From positions 1-52,973 of IMG/VR virus record IMGVR_UViG_3300046777_001769: DNA of 52,973 nucleotides; one strand, given 5' to 3'. The notes under the pieces were generated by a model. That model made no database searches. It worked only from the letters and a program-made list of their open reading frames with translations, and was not told the origin of the DNA. Source of the DNA: a virus. The translations under genes and the position numbers were made by a program. Positions 44,206 through 52,228 of the stretch are shown here, piece after piece. Position 1 is the first letter of the stretch, and the number at the start of each line of letters is the position of its first letter.

Positions 44206-44309
44206 CAGAATAGTGCCTTTAATGCTGCTTCGGATACTTTAACACCCCAGTGGATCACCCAGATAAAGGATGTGACAAAAATCAATCTGTCTAGGTTGGA
44301 ATACCTCAT
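44205..44309 (-). CDS. Tiny membrane peptide (34 residues)
   Basis: MRYSNLDRLIFVTSFIWVIH contains one membrane-size hydrophobic segment and a short helical tail. TGATG overlap with the SprT-like gene and a promoter-like TATAGT 23 bases upstream. Function unknown. Confidence 0.7.
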   Translation of the reverse strand: MRYSNLDRLIFVTSFIWVIHWGVKVSEAALKALF

Positions 44310-44331
44310 CGGTTTTCGTGTGTCTCCACCT

Positions 44332-44364
44332 ACTATAAAACCTTCCAGGTCGGTTCTGGAAGGT
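44332..44364 (-). terminator. Terminator hairpin with promoter-like tail, related to 40415-40447
   Basis: 9-bp stem ACCTTCCAG/CTGGAAGGT (44340-44364) with a 7-base loop, then GGTTTTATAGTA. The flanks AACTGTCCACTGACC and TTTTATAGTA are shared with the module at 40.4 kb, while the stem bases differ. It ends the dioxygenase gene; TATAGT could be a -10 box, but no good -35 is visible. Confidence 0.7.
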
Positions 44365-44386
44365 CAGTGGACAGTTTTTGAACCGT

Positions 44387-45106
44387 CTATCTTGACATAT
44401 CGTTTGCACAGTGTGATCTTTGACCATCAGCTAGAACATAGTGAAAAAAGATCTGATGATAATAAAGTCCTTCTTTTTCTACTCTCTTACCATACCAAGT
44501 TCTCTTATATTCTGTGGGCATTGGATCTCTCCAATGAGGTCTTTCACATCCTTTATAAATCATCCCATCGCCAGCACCAAGAACTACAGAACGATTTTCA
44601 CCTCTTTTTGTGATGGTTGTTTTTTTCTCATCTTCATAAATGTCTGGAGTTTTAATCCAAATAGGCCAAGGTTCTTCAAGATTTGTACTGATATGAGTTG
44701 TTACTGAAATTTCACAAGCATCACGATCTGCATGTCTTGTTAATTCTTGTCCTGGAAAATAAAAACGATCATAATAATATGTATTATAAAGTTTCTTACC
44801 AATAAGTTTTTCTAATTTTAAACGAATACCCGAATGAATTGAACGATATTGTGGATGCCAATAACAAGCAAGAGATCCTTCTACTTGCATTTCCAATTCT
44901 TGATATGTAAATTGATCTAACCGTTTTCCCCAATAGTTAATCTGTCCCCGTTGTTCTGGAACATCGCGATAAAGTTCTTTTGGATCCCATAGATTTTTTA
45001 CAACCAAGTATCCATCTTTTTCAAACTGTTCATTATTTGTTTTTGAAGTTCCAGTGTTTTTCCTCTCTTGGTAGAAGAGTTGCTCCTCTGTCATTTGCTC
45101 TGCCAT
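44387..45106 (-). CDS. 2-oxoglutarate/Fe(II) dioxygenase, type A (239 residues)
   Basis: Start MAEQMTEEQLFYQERKNTGT, one base after the upstream stop. GQELTRHADRDACEISVTTH carries the HxD iron ligands (H125, D127) and GMIYKGCERPHWRDPMP the distal His. The domain is the cupin-fold of 2OG dioxygenases (sugar or amino-acid hydroxylation). It is a paralogue of the plus-strand gene 45813-46397 (shared CE-x-SVT, GDG-x-x-Y-x-G, PHWR-x-PM). Substrate unknown. Confidence 0.85.
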   Translation of the reverse strand: MAEQMTEEQLFYQERKNTGTSKTNNEQFEKDGYLVVKNLWDPKELYRDVPEQRGQINYWGKRLDQFTYQELEMQVEGSLACYWHPQYRSIHSGIRLKLEKLIGKKLYNTYYYDRFYFPGQELTRHADRDACEISVTTHISTNLEEPWPIWIKTPDIYEDEKKTTITKRGENRSVVLGAGDGMIYKGCERPHWRDPMPTEYKRTWYGKRVEKEGLYYHQIFFHYVLADGQRSHCANDMSR

Positions 45107-45107
45107 A

Positions 45108-45728
45108 TCACTTCCAACGCGAACCGCATACCCACCCAACCAAACTCTTACGGGTTCCTTTAGTTACTTTAAGGACACGATGTTGAGTTCTTGAATCAAA
45201 TACAATTACAGTTCCTCTTTTTCTTGGAGCAAAATAAGACTTACCATCCTCCGCAAGAAGTTGAAGATTTCCTCCCTCATAATCATCAGGATCTGAAAGT
45301 TGAACAACAAAAGAAAGTTTTCTTACAAGTTCAAGATTTTCATTTAGATAATCTTGTGCTCTTCCTTCGTGATGATTTCCAACAGATACTGGTTTATATT
45401 GTCCGGCAATACCTGCATCATTGTGCCACCCATAAAACTCACCAACATCATATTGAGTGAACTGCATACTTTCACCGTCAATATTTCTTATATCATAAAG
45501 AAAGTTTTCACGATTTGCTCTTTCAATATAATGCCAAACAAATCCTGCAGTCCAATGATTTGTTGGAACCCAAGCATTTTTTGAATTTCTTTTATCGCGA
45601 TTGAGAGCATCTCCCATTAGTTTGGAGTCTCCCATTTGTTGTTGGAAATTATCTGTTAAATCTTCTTCGATTGTTTCTATAATTTTTTCTGGAATATCAG
45701 AAAAATACCAGATTGATTGGAATGCCAA
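45108..45728 (-). CDS. 2-oxoglutarate/Fe(II) dioxygenase, PKHD-type (206 residues)
   Basis: YDVGEFYGWHNDAGIAGQYK has HxD (H102, D104); TRTQHRVLKVTKGTRKSLVG supplies the distal His and the Arg that binds 2-oxoglutarate. Likely start is TTG at 45726-45728, with AAGGAG 9 bases upstream, since no ATG fits. Such enzymes hydroxylate protein side chains or other substrates; no target is visible. Confidence 0.85.
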   Translation of the reverse strand: MAFQSIWYFSDIPEKIIETIEEDLTDNFQQQMGDSKLMGDALNRDKRNSKNAWVPTNHWTAGFVWHYIERANRENFLYDIRNIDGESMQFTQYDVGEFYGWHNDAGIAGQYKPVSVGNHHEGRAQDYLNENLELVRKLSFVVQLSDPDDYEGGNLQLLAEDGKSYFAPRKRGTVIVFDSRTQHRVLKVTKGTRKSLVGWVCGSRWK

Positions 45729-45785
45729 ATTTCAATCTCCTTATAATCTATTCGTCACCATTATATATTCAATAAAATAACTCTT

Positions 45786-45793
45786 CATAAATA
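45786..45793 (+). promoter_or_regulatory. Plus-strand late-promoter-like CATAAATA box
   Basis: CATAAATA, one mismatch from the T4 late box, lies 20 bases before the only plus-strand gene. It supports that this inverted gene is expressed. Confidence 0.55.
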
Positions 45794-45812
45794 AAAAAAT
45801 ATAAGAAATGTC

Positions 45813-46397
45813 ATGAGTGAATTTATAAGGAAAGGTTGGTATTACCTTCCAAAAATTATCACAAAAGAAGAAGCAATAGAAATAAAATACAAAAATTTAA
45901 TGGGAGCAGTGAGAGATCTTGGAGGATTAAAAACTCACTTTGATCCTGAAAGAGGAAACGTATTAACTTGTTATGCTCCTCCCGCTGCTGCTTTTGTAAT
46001 GAAAAGAATACAACCAGTTTTAGAAGAACTTTTGGGAGAAGAACTTATTCCTTCTTACTGGTTCTCTACAACCTATCATAATAAAGGATGGATGAACTGT
46101 CATACTGATAGACCATCATGTGAAGTATCAGTCACGATGAACATTTGTGGTGATGCTGCTTGGCCAATTAAACTTAAAGACCTAGAAGGAAATAAACAAT
46201 CAGTTGTAACTCCTTCTGGAGATGGTGTTGCATACTTAGGAATGACTGTGCCTCATTGGAGAAGTCCTATGAGAAGTCATGATAATGACAGATTTATGCA
46301 GTTATTCTTACACTTTGTAAGAAAGAATGGACCTTGCGCCGAATATGCTTATGATAAAAATCAAAAGTGTTATGATTTATTAAATCATATTCAATAA
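45813..46397 (+). CDS. 2-oxoglutarate/Fe(II) dioxygenase, inverted paralogue (194 residues)
   Basis: MNCHTDRPSCEVSVTMNICG gives HxD (H97, D99); VPHWRSPMRSHDNDRF has the distal His. Shares motif order with the minus-strand protein at 44387. It is the only gene I support on the plus strand and overlaps the next gene tail to tail by 7 bases, which points to a local inversion or insertion after duplication. Confidence 0.88.
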   Translation: MSEFIRKGWYYLPKIITKEEAIEIKYKNLMGAVRDLGGLKTHFDPERGNVLTCYAPPAAAFVMKRIQPVLEELLGEELIPSYWFSTTYHNKGWMNCHTDRPSCEVSVTMNICGDAAWPIKLKDLEGNKQSVVTPSGDGVAYLGMTVPHWRSPMRSHDNDRFMQLFLHFVRKNGPCAEYAYDKNQKCYDLLNHIQ

Positions 46398-47050
46398 ACC
46401 TCTATGCCATATTTCTCAGAGATTTCTTTATCAACTTCTTCTTTTGTCTTAAATCCTTTAACTCTCATCCAGGTAACAAGGCTATAACGATTACCTGAAA
46501 TTACTGGTTCTACCATATGTGTATACCATCTAGAAGATGGGAAGCATACAAGCAATCCTGGTTCTGGTTTAATCTTAATTCTTAAATCTGGGAAAGAAAA
46601 GTAACCACCCTCAAAATCATCGTTTAGAAATAAAACAGTAGACAAATCTCTGTCTATTGTTTTTTTCCATATCTTAGTTCCATCTGGATTTGTCCACAAA
46701 CCTTCTCCGTCATTGTGAGGTTTATAGTGTCCTCCTGGACTATAACAAAGTAATTGTGGTTCTTCACTATCTCTTACTTCAAATTTATAAAATGGATTGA
46801 TAACATTTTTTACAATGTTATCAAGTAAATCTTTGACTTGAGGGTAGACTGGAAGTAAATCAGCACACTCAACGTCTCTAACTGATTTATCTATTTTTGA
46901 TTCTCTTTGTCTTGTCTTATCACTTCTTTCGGCATCAAAAACAGACATTCTCTCCTTATGAGATTTTCTCATATAGTCTGTTAAAAACTTCAACCCTTCG
47001 GGGGTAACTACTTTTGGTTGAATTAAAACATTAGCAAGAATATCATTCAT
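46391..47050 (-). CDS. 2-oxoglutarate/Fe(II) dioxygenase, prolyl 4-hydroxylase-like (219 residues)
   Basis: YSPGGHYKPHNDGEGLWTN has HxD (H112, D114 in HYKPHND; the second His also possible). LSTVLFLNDDFEGGYFSFPD and LLVCFPSSRWYTHMVEPV are the typical strand pair and distal His of prolyl 4-hydroxylase-type enzymes. In cyanophages such enzymes are common near tail genes; the kelch-like fibre gene lies just upstream. A hydroxylation target in those Pro/Asn-rich repeats is an attractive inference. Confidence 0.85.
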   Translation of the reverse strand: MNDILANVLIQPKVVTPEGLKFLTDYMRKSHKERMSVFDAERSDKTRQRESKIDKSVRDVECADLLPVYPQVKDLLDNIVKNVINPFYKFEVRDSEEPQLLCYSPGGHYKPHNDGEGLWTNPDGTKIWKKTIDRDLSTVLFLNDDFEGGYFSFPDLRIKIKPEPGLLVCFPSSRWYTHMVEPVISGNRYSLVTWMRVKGFKTKEEVDKEISEKYGIEVY

Positions 47051-47073
47051 ATCAGATATTATTTGTATATTTG

Positions 47074-47081
47074 GTATTTAG
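47074..47081 (-). promoter_or_regulatory. Late-promoter box CTAAATAC
   Basis: CTAAATAC on the minus strand, overlapping the stop of the kelch-like gene and 24 bases before the prolyl-hydroxylase-like gene. Confidence 0.55.
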
Positions 47082-47752
47082 TTTGAGTTTGAGACTCCTG
47101 TTGAACTTGCCCTACTCGTTGGTAAACTGCCAATATTAGTTGAAGTTTCGTCAGAAAAATTAAGTCTATCAAGGTTAGCAACATTTCCACCTGGATTTGA
47201 ACCACCAGCAAAATACCCATTAAAACTACCAGAAATTGCCGAAAGACTTTGCCTTAGTATCAGTAAATTTTTTCCAGGGTTACTTACAGTTTCATTGGAG
47301 AAATCAAGTCTTGTAATTGTATTGAGAAAAACTAATGGAGGTGTATATCCACCACCAAAGTATCCATAAGAATTACTCGAAACTGCTGATAATCCAGTTC
47401 TTGATGTAGGTAAATCTTTTCCTGGATTACTTATATTTTCATTAGAGAAATCAAGTCTTGTAATTGTGTTAATAAATGGTGGAGAATATCCACCACCAAA
47501 GTATCCATAAGAACTACTTGAAACTGTTGCCGCACCATCTCTTACTGATGGTAAATTCTTTCCAGGAGCACTTACGGTTTCATTAGAGAAATCAAGTCTT
47601 GTAATTGTGCTAACCCGTGTTGGATTACCACCACCACCAAAATATCCATAAGTACCACTTTCGGGCCAACTTGCAAAGTTATTTGACTCTACGTTTGTTA
47701 CTTGTTTTTCATAAACAGAATTTAATCCAAAAGTGTCTCCTACAAAAGGCAT
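47078..47752 (-). CDS. Kelch-like repeat protein, short (4 repeats, 224 residues)
   Basis: After NNFASWPESGTYGYFGGGG there are four repeats of about 47 residues with YGYFGGG, then TITRLDFSNETVS, NPGKNLP and AVSSNS; it ends VSNSN. The pattern fits kelch/beta-propeller blades. Paralogue of 50363-52228, which has 12. Likely a surface adhesin or tail-fibre component. Confidence 0.75.
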   Translation of the reverse strand: MPFVGDTFGLNSVYEKQVTNVESNNFASWPESGTYGYFGGGGNPTRVSTITRLDFSNETVSAPGKNLPSVRDGAATVSSSSYGYFGGGYSPPFINTITRLDFSNENISNPGKDLPTSRTGLSAVSSNSYGYFGGGYTPPLVFLNTITRLDFSNETVSNPGKNLLILRQSLSAISGSFNGYFAGGSNPGGNVANLDRLNFSDETSTNIGSLPTSRASSTGVSNSN

Positions 47753-47757
47753 CGGAT

Positions 47758-48597
47758 TTACTCTACTTTAAGGTCTGGGTTGAATAATGACTCTGGAATT
47801 TGCTTTTGTGCTTGCTCTTCAACACCACGAAGAAGTTGTTGATCCATACCTGTAATTTCTTCAATACCAGAAGCAACTGCTTGCTGAAGACTATTTAAGA
47901 AATCAAGAGGATTATTTGGATCACCAAAACTTCTCTTAGTGCGATTTACGTCATCAGGTAATACTGTAGGAGCACTTGCACGACGCATAGAACGAATATT
48001 ACCAGCATTTACACCAGTTCTTGCAGCAAGCAAATCATCCAGAGATTGATTTGCAAGTCTGCGTTCCCAATAGTTTGGTTGGTCTTCGTTATATTGGTCT
48101 CTTGAAACCAACTTACCACCATTCAGTTCAATCAAACGATTAATCAGTTTATCAAAACATTCAAGTTCTTCAACTGCTGCTTTGAAACCACGATTGAGTC
48201 CTTCAAGCATACGATGGAAATGAAACTCGTCAATATCATACCAAGAAAGTTCTTCACCACCTTGACGTGTCTTCCACCAGATTGGTTGTGTCTTATCTTT
48301 TCCGTCCCACTTATAATGAAACTCTCTTGCTGCTCTTTTTGCTTCAATCACTTGCTGAAGAAGTCCTTCAGCTACACTTCTACGGTTAATGAGTGCCGCT
48401 TTAAATGCTGATGGGATTGTGAAGTTGTCGTGAATAATAAACTTCTCAATCTGAAAATCTGAACGACCTTGTGCAAGTTCTGTTTCACTTTCTTCCCAAC
48501 GAGTTGCCTCTTGAAGAACCTTCAACATAAACTCATTACTATCATCTAAAACTTCTTTAGATGTCGCAAGTGCAATTGCTTCATAATTGTTAGACAT
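47758..48597 (-). CDS. Putative virion structural protein (279 residues)
   Basis: MSNNYEAIALATSKEVLDDS, helical N-terminus, then IPSAFKAALINRRSVAEGLL and EFHYKWDGKDKTQPIWWKTR; the C-terminal third is disordered. I recall similar large hypotheticals in cyanophage virions, so structural role is an inference. A late box AATAAATA is 32 bases upstream. Confidence 0.65.
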   Translation of the reverse strand: MSNNYEAIALATSKEVLDDSNEFMLKVLQEATRWEESETELAQGRSDFQIEKFIIHDNFTIPSAFKAALINRRSVAEGLLQQVIEAKRAAREFHYKWDGKDKTQPIWWKTRQGGEELSWYDIDEFHFHRMLEGLNRGFKAAVEELECFDKLINRLIELNGGKLVSRDQYNEDQPNYWERRLANQSLDDLLAARTGVNAGNIRSMRRASAPTVLPDDVNRTKRSFGDPNNPLDFLNSLQQAVASGIEEITGMDQQLLRGVEEQAQKQIPESLFNPDLKVE

Positions 48598-48628
48598 ACT
48601 TATCCAAATCTATTAATAGTATTGTCTT

Positions 48629-48636
48629 TATTTATT
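48629..48636 (-). promoter_or_regulatory. Late-promoter-like AATAAATA box
   Basis: Minus strand AATAAATA 32 bases before the ATG at 48597, overlapping the stop of the glycosyltransferase gene. Confidence 0.5.
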
Positions 48637-50338
48637 AAGAATACCTTTGAGTTACTGCAAGAGATAATCTTTCATCAGCAACTTCTTTTCCCCACTTCTT
48701 ACAAAAGTGTAAGTACAACTGTTCAGTTCTTCTATCTTTTTCTTCTGTGGTTTCGTGATCTAATGTTCTGTGGGAGAAGTGTAGAAGAAAGGACTTGGGA
48801 TTAAACTTCGTTTCAATACCAAGTTGTTCTGCTCTTAAAGTATAATCAATATCTTCTCCACCACCTAGTCCAAATTCCTCATCTAATAATCCGACCTTTG
48901 AACTGACTTCAAAAGGAACATAAAAACAATAAAAGGCTTTAATTAGATTTGCAGGAATGTCTTGCTTGTTAGATGTGATATGTTGGGATAACTCATTCAA
49001 TTGTTCTTCTTTACCATTAAACTCTTCAAGTTGCATTTCTGGTTTTAGTCCACCAACTTGTAGGTGTTGATTGCACAAAGGAACTGAAATACTATTAGGG
49101 TCACCAAGATTTTGGTTCCAGTTCTTTGTAAATGCAATATCATTATTCAGACCAACGAAATCAGCACCGTCCATAAGTGCTTGTTTAAGAATAAAGTTCA
49201 TATTCTCGGCAAATGACTTTGGTGATGAGTTTGAAATGATTGTTAAATTCTCATAGTCTTGAGTGAATGTTTTATCATTATCAATCAAGAAGAACTTATC
49301 TTGTTCTCTAAAAATACTATTTCTGAAGAATGTGTCTAAAGCAAGGTGAGTGTACTTTTCAGAACACTTCATATTCACCATACAATAATACTTTGGACGA
49401 CTTACTGTTTGTGATTGAATATCATTAATCAGTTTTTCCCATACTGCTGCAATTTTCTTCCAATCATAAGTTTCTTTTGTGATTTGTGAGAGTTCTTTTG
49501 TCGCAGCATAAAAAGTCTCTGGTTCCTTATCAAAGAAATCAAAGCATCTTGAAAGTTCTTGTGCAAACTCATTGATGAACTTAGGAGATGGATCCCAACC
49601 AACAGGAGTATTCTTTCCAGTCATTGGAATATACTTACCTCGATTAAAGGAAATCTCACTCAGTGCTCCTATATCACTTGTGATTGGATAGCAACCACAA
49701 ACCATAGCCTCCGCCAGAGACACGCAAAAGGTCTCCTCCCAGACGTTAGGGTGTACAAAGAATGCCGCATCCTGGATATGAGGTAACAGTGCTTCACGGT
49801 CAATACAAGGGGAGTATTCAACACCAGGAAGAGACTTCAGTTCTTCAATTGCTTCTAAGTGTTCTGGGATTTTAAAGTGCTGTTCGTATTGTTCTCCATA
49901 AAGATTATGAGAAGAAAATACTTTCAACTTTGCATCTGGATGATTTTTAATGACTTGTTTCCAGATTTTTGGAAGTGGTGCGATACCCTTATGTGGTCCA
50001 GAAAAGAAAATCGCAGTCTTTGATTTTGGTGTTTTGAGATTAAAAATATTCGCAACACCATTCGGAATGACTACAATCTTATCTGCTGGTGCTCGGTTGT
50101 ATTTGATATATTGTTCTGCTTCCCAGTTTGATACACAGACAATCTTATCAATCTGTGATACAAGTTCTGGAAGTCTTAAGAGTTGTGGTTGGTCACAATT
50201 GTCATGTGCCCAAAGAATTTTATGTTGCTTATCTGATTGTGCTAAAACTTCTATACTTCTTGAAACTTCAACATTATTTGGGAATTGATAATATTGATTA
50301 AGATAATAAAAAGAACTTTCAGTTGCTCCAGACTTCAT
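48635..50338 (-). CDS. Two-domain glycosyltransferase (GT-B plus GT-A, 567 residues)
   Basis: N-terminal half: VVIPNGVANIFN, FFSGPHKGIAPLPKIWKQVI and a VWEETFCVSLAEAMVCGCYP (residues near 215) followed by TSDIGALSE give the nucleotide-sugar site of a GT4-type GT-B enzyme. C-terminal half: ADFVGLNNDIAFTKN near residue 400 and GGGEDIDYTLRAEQLG near 505 give a GT2-type GT-A domain. Such fusions build glycans in two steps. It lies between two adhesin-like repeat proteins, so it may glycosylate them or the capsule. Confidence 0.85.
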   Translation of the reverse strand: MKSGATESSFYYLNQYYQFPNNVEVSRSIEVLAQSDKQHKILWAHDNCDQPQLLRLPELVSQIDKIVCVSNWEAEQYIKYNRAPADKIVVIPNGVANIFNLKTPKSKTAIFFSGPHKGIAPLPKIWKQVIKNHPDAKLKVFSSHNLYGEQYEQHFKIPEHLEAIEELKSLPGVEYSPCIDREALLPHIQDAAFFVHPNVWEETFCVSLAEAMVCGCYPITSDIGALSEISFNRGKYIPMTGKNTPVGWDPSPKFINEFAQELSRCFDFFDKEPETFYAATKELSQITKETYDWKKIAAVWEKLINDIQSQTVSRPKYYCMVNMKCSEKYTHLALDTFFRNSIFREQDKFFLIDNDKTFTQDYENLTIISNSSPKSFAENMNFILKQALMDGADFVGLNNDIAFTKNWNQNLGDPNSISVPLCNQHLQVGGLKPEMQLEEFNGKEEQLNELSQHITSNKQDIPANLIKAFYCFYVPFEVSSKVGLLDEEFGLGGGEDIDYTLRAEQLGIETKFNPKSFLLHFSHRTLDHETTEEKDRRTEQLYLHFCKKWGKEVADERLSLAVTQRYS

Positions 50339-50358
50339 ATCAAAATGATGTAGTTGTT

Positions 50359-50366
50359 TTATTTAG
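50359..50366 (-). promoter_or_regulatory. Late-promoter box CTAAATAA
   Basis: Minus strand CTAAATAA at the end of the 12-repeat kelch-like gene, 21 bases before the glycosyltransferase ATG. Confidence 0.5.
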
Positions 50367-52228
50367 TTTGAGTTTGAAACTGCTGCCATTCTACTTCTTG
50401 CCGAAGGTAAATTATTTCCAGGGTTACTTATTGTTTCACTGGAAAAATCAAGTCTTGATATTGTGCTTATGTAATTTGCGGCATTTGGTGGAGTAAGGAA
50501 ACCACCACCAAAATAACCATAAAAACTACTTGAAGTTCCGGATGAAGTCATGTTTGATGTTGGTAAATTTTTTCCTGGATTACTTACAGTTTCATTAGTA
50601 AAATCAATTCTTGATATTAGATTAGTAAAATTATCACCGCCACCAAAATATCCATAAGAATTACTTGAAGTTGTTCCCATTCTTCTTCTTTCTGATGGTA
50701 AAGTTTTTCCGGGATCACTTATTGTTTGATTTGAAAAATCAAGTCTTGTTACAGTACTATAAAGGTAAGGAGGATTGCCAGGAAACGCATATCCCCCACC
50801 AAAATACCCATAAGAATTGCTTGATACTACACCACAATCCCATCTTGATGGTGATATGGTATTTACGGGAAGACTTACATTTTCTGTTGAAAAATCAAGT
50901 CTTATAACTGTATTTGAACCATTACCAACAATATATCCATAAGAATTGCTTGAAGTGCCATCTATATCTCTCGTTGACCCTGGTAGTCTTTTTCCAGGGT
51001 CACTTATTGTTTGGTTTGAAAAATCAAGTCTTACTATATTTGATAAAGAAGGTGGAGTATTATTAAATCCACCGGCAAAATATCCATAAAAATTATTTGA
51101 TACTGCTCCTAACCTACATCTATTTGATGGAAAATTATTTCCGGGATTACTTACAGTTTCACTAGAGAAATCAAGTCTCAATATAGTAGAAAAGGATGTA
51201 GTTGGGTTATTGAATGGAGAACCAGAATCTGTACCACCACCAAAGTATCCATAAGTCTTAGCACCACGATAGACTGATGCTCCTCCTGAGGTTGCTGCCA
51301 CCGATCTTATGGTTACTGGTAAATTGTTTCCGGGATTACTTACTGATTCACTTGAAAAATCAAGTCTTGAAATAGTATTCATATTTCCAAATTGATCCGC
51401 ACCTCCACCAAAATATCCATAAGAATTGCTTGAGGTTGCTGCCAATCCATATCTTGCTGTAGGTAAATTTCTTCCTGGATTACTTACAGTTTCATTAGTG
51501 AAATCAAATCTTGTAATGGTATTAATCTCAAACGGAAATGTGTATCCACCACCAAAATAACCATAAGAAGTATTTGAGACTGCTGCAGAAGTTGATCTTG
51601 CCGTTGGTAAATTTTTTCCTGGATTACTTATTGTTTCATTAGAAAAATCAATTCGTGTAATTGTATTAATTGACGGTGGACCTCCGCCACCAAAATAACC
51701 ATAAGAACTGGTCGAAATTGTTGATATATAAGCTCTTGCTGATGGTAAATTTTTTCCAGGGTCACTTAAAGTTTCACTTGAAAAATCAAGTCTGCTGATA
51801 GTACTAAAATTAGAAGGAGTTGGAGTATTTCCACCACCAAAATATCCATATAAACTACTTGAGATTGCTCCCAATGCAAGTCTTGCTGTAGGTAAGTTTT
51901 TTCCAGGACCACTTACCGTTTCATTAGAAAAATCAATCCTTGAAATAGTATTAATACTCCCTAATGGTGTACTGCCACCGCCGTAGTACCCATATAAATT
52001 GTTTGAGACTGTTGCAGAAGTATGTATTGTATTAGGTAATTTATTTCCAGGGTCACTTGTAATTTCATTAAAAAAATCAAGTCTTATGAAGTTGGATGAA
52101 GTTGCACCTGGTAGCAATCCACCACCAAAGTATCCATAAGTGCTATATTCTGGCCAACTTGCAAAGTTATTATTTGCAATATTTTTTACTTGTTCCGACT
52201 TAACTTCTTTAAGTGAAAATATTGACAT
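50363..52228 (-). CDS. Kelch-like repeat protein, long (12 repeats, 621 residues)
   Basis: Twelve repeats of about 43-56 residues share YGYFGGG, an ITRLDFSNETVS strand and NPGKNLP, with variable loops. Repeat 9 is the most diverged (YGYIVGNGSN). The N-terminus NNFASWPEYSTYGYFGGG and the end VSNSN match the 4-repeat paralogue. Kelch-type propellers have 6-8 blades, so 12 could make two six-bladed propellers. DNA copies are similar enough to recombine. Probable receptor-binding surface protein; no chaperone or fibre anchor is visible. Confidence 0.78.
   Translation of the reverse strand: MSIFSLKEVKSEQVKNIANNNFASWPEYSTYGYFGGGLLPGATSSNFIRLDFFNEITSDPGNKLPNTIHTSATVSNNLYGYYGGGSTPLGSINTISRIDFSNETVSGPGKNLPTARLALGAISSSLYGYFGGGNTPTPSNFSTISRLDFSSETLSDPGKNLPSARAYISTISTSSYGYFGGGGPPSINTITRIDFSNETISNPGKNLPTARSTSAAVSNTSYGYFGGGYTFPFEINTITRFDFTNETVSNPGRNLPTARYGLAATSSNSYGYFGGGADQFGNMNTISRLDFSSESVSNPGNNLPVTIRSVAATSGGASVYRGAKTYGYFGGGTDSGSPFNNPTTSFSTILRLDFSSETVSNPGNNFPSNRCRLGAVSNNFYGYFAGGFNNTPPSLSNIVRLDFSNQTISDPGKRLPGSTRDIDGTSSNSYGYIVGNGSNTVIRLDFSTENVSLPVNTISPSRWDCGVVSSNSYGYFGGGYAFPGNPPYLYSTVTRLDFSNQTISDPGKTLPSERRRMGTTSSNSYGYFGGGDNFTNLISRIDFTNETVSNPGKNLPTSNMTSSGTSSSFYGYFGGGFLTPPNAANYISTISRLDFSSETISNPGNNLPSARSRMAAVSNSN

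Noticed and set aside
44239-44427. 62-residue minus-strand ORF across the terminator
   Set aside because: It runs through the terminator hairpin and overlaps the 34-residue membrane peptide in another frame, with no ribosome site or recognisable motif.
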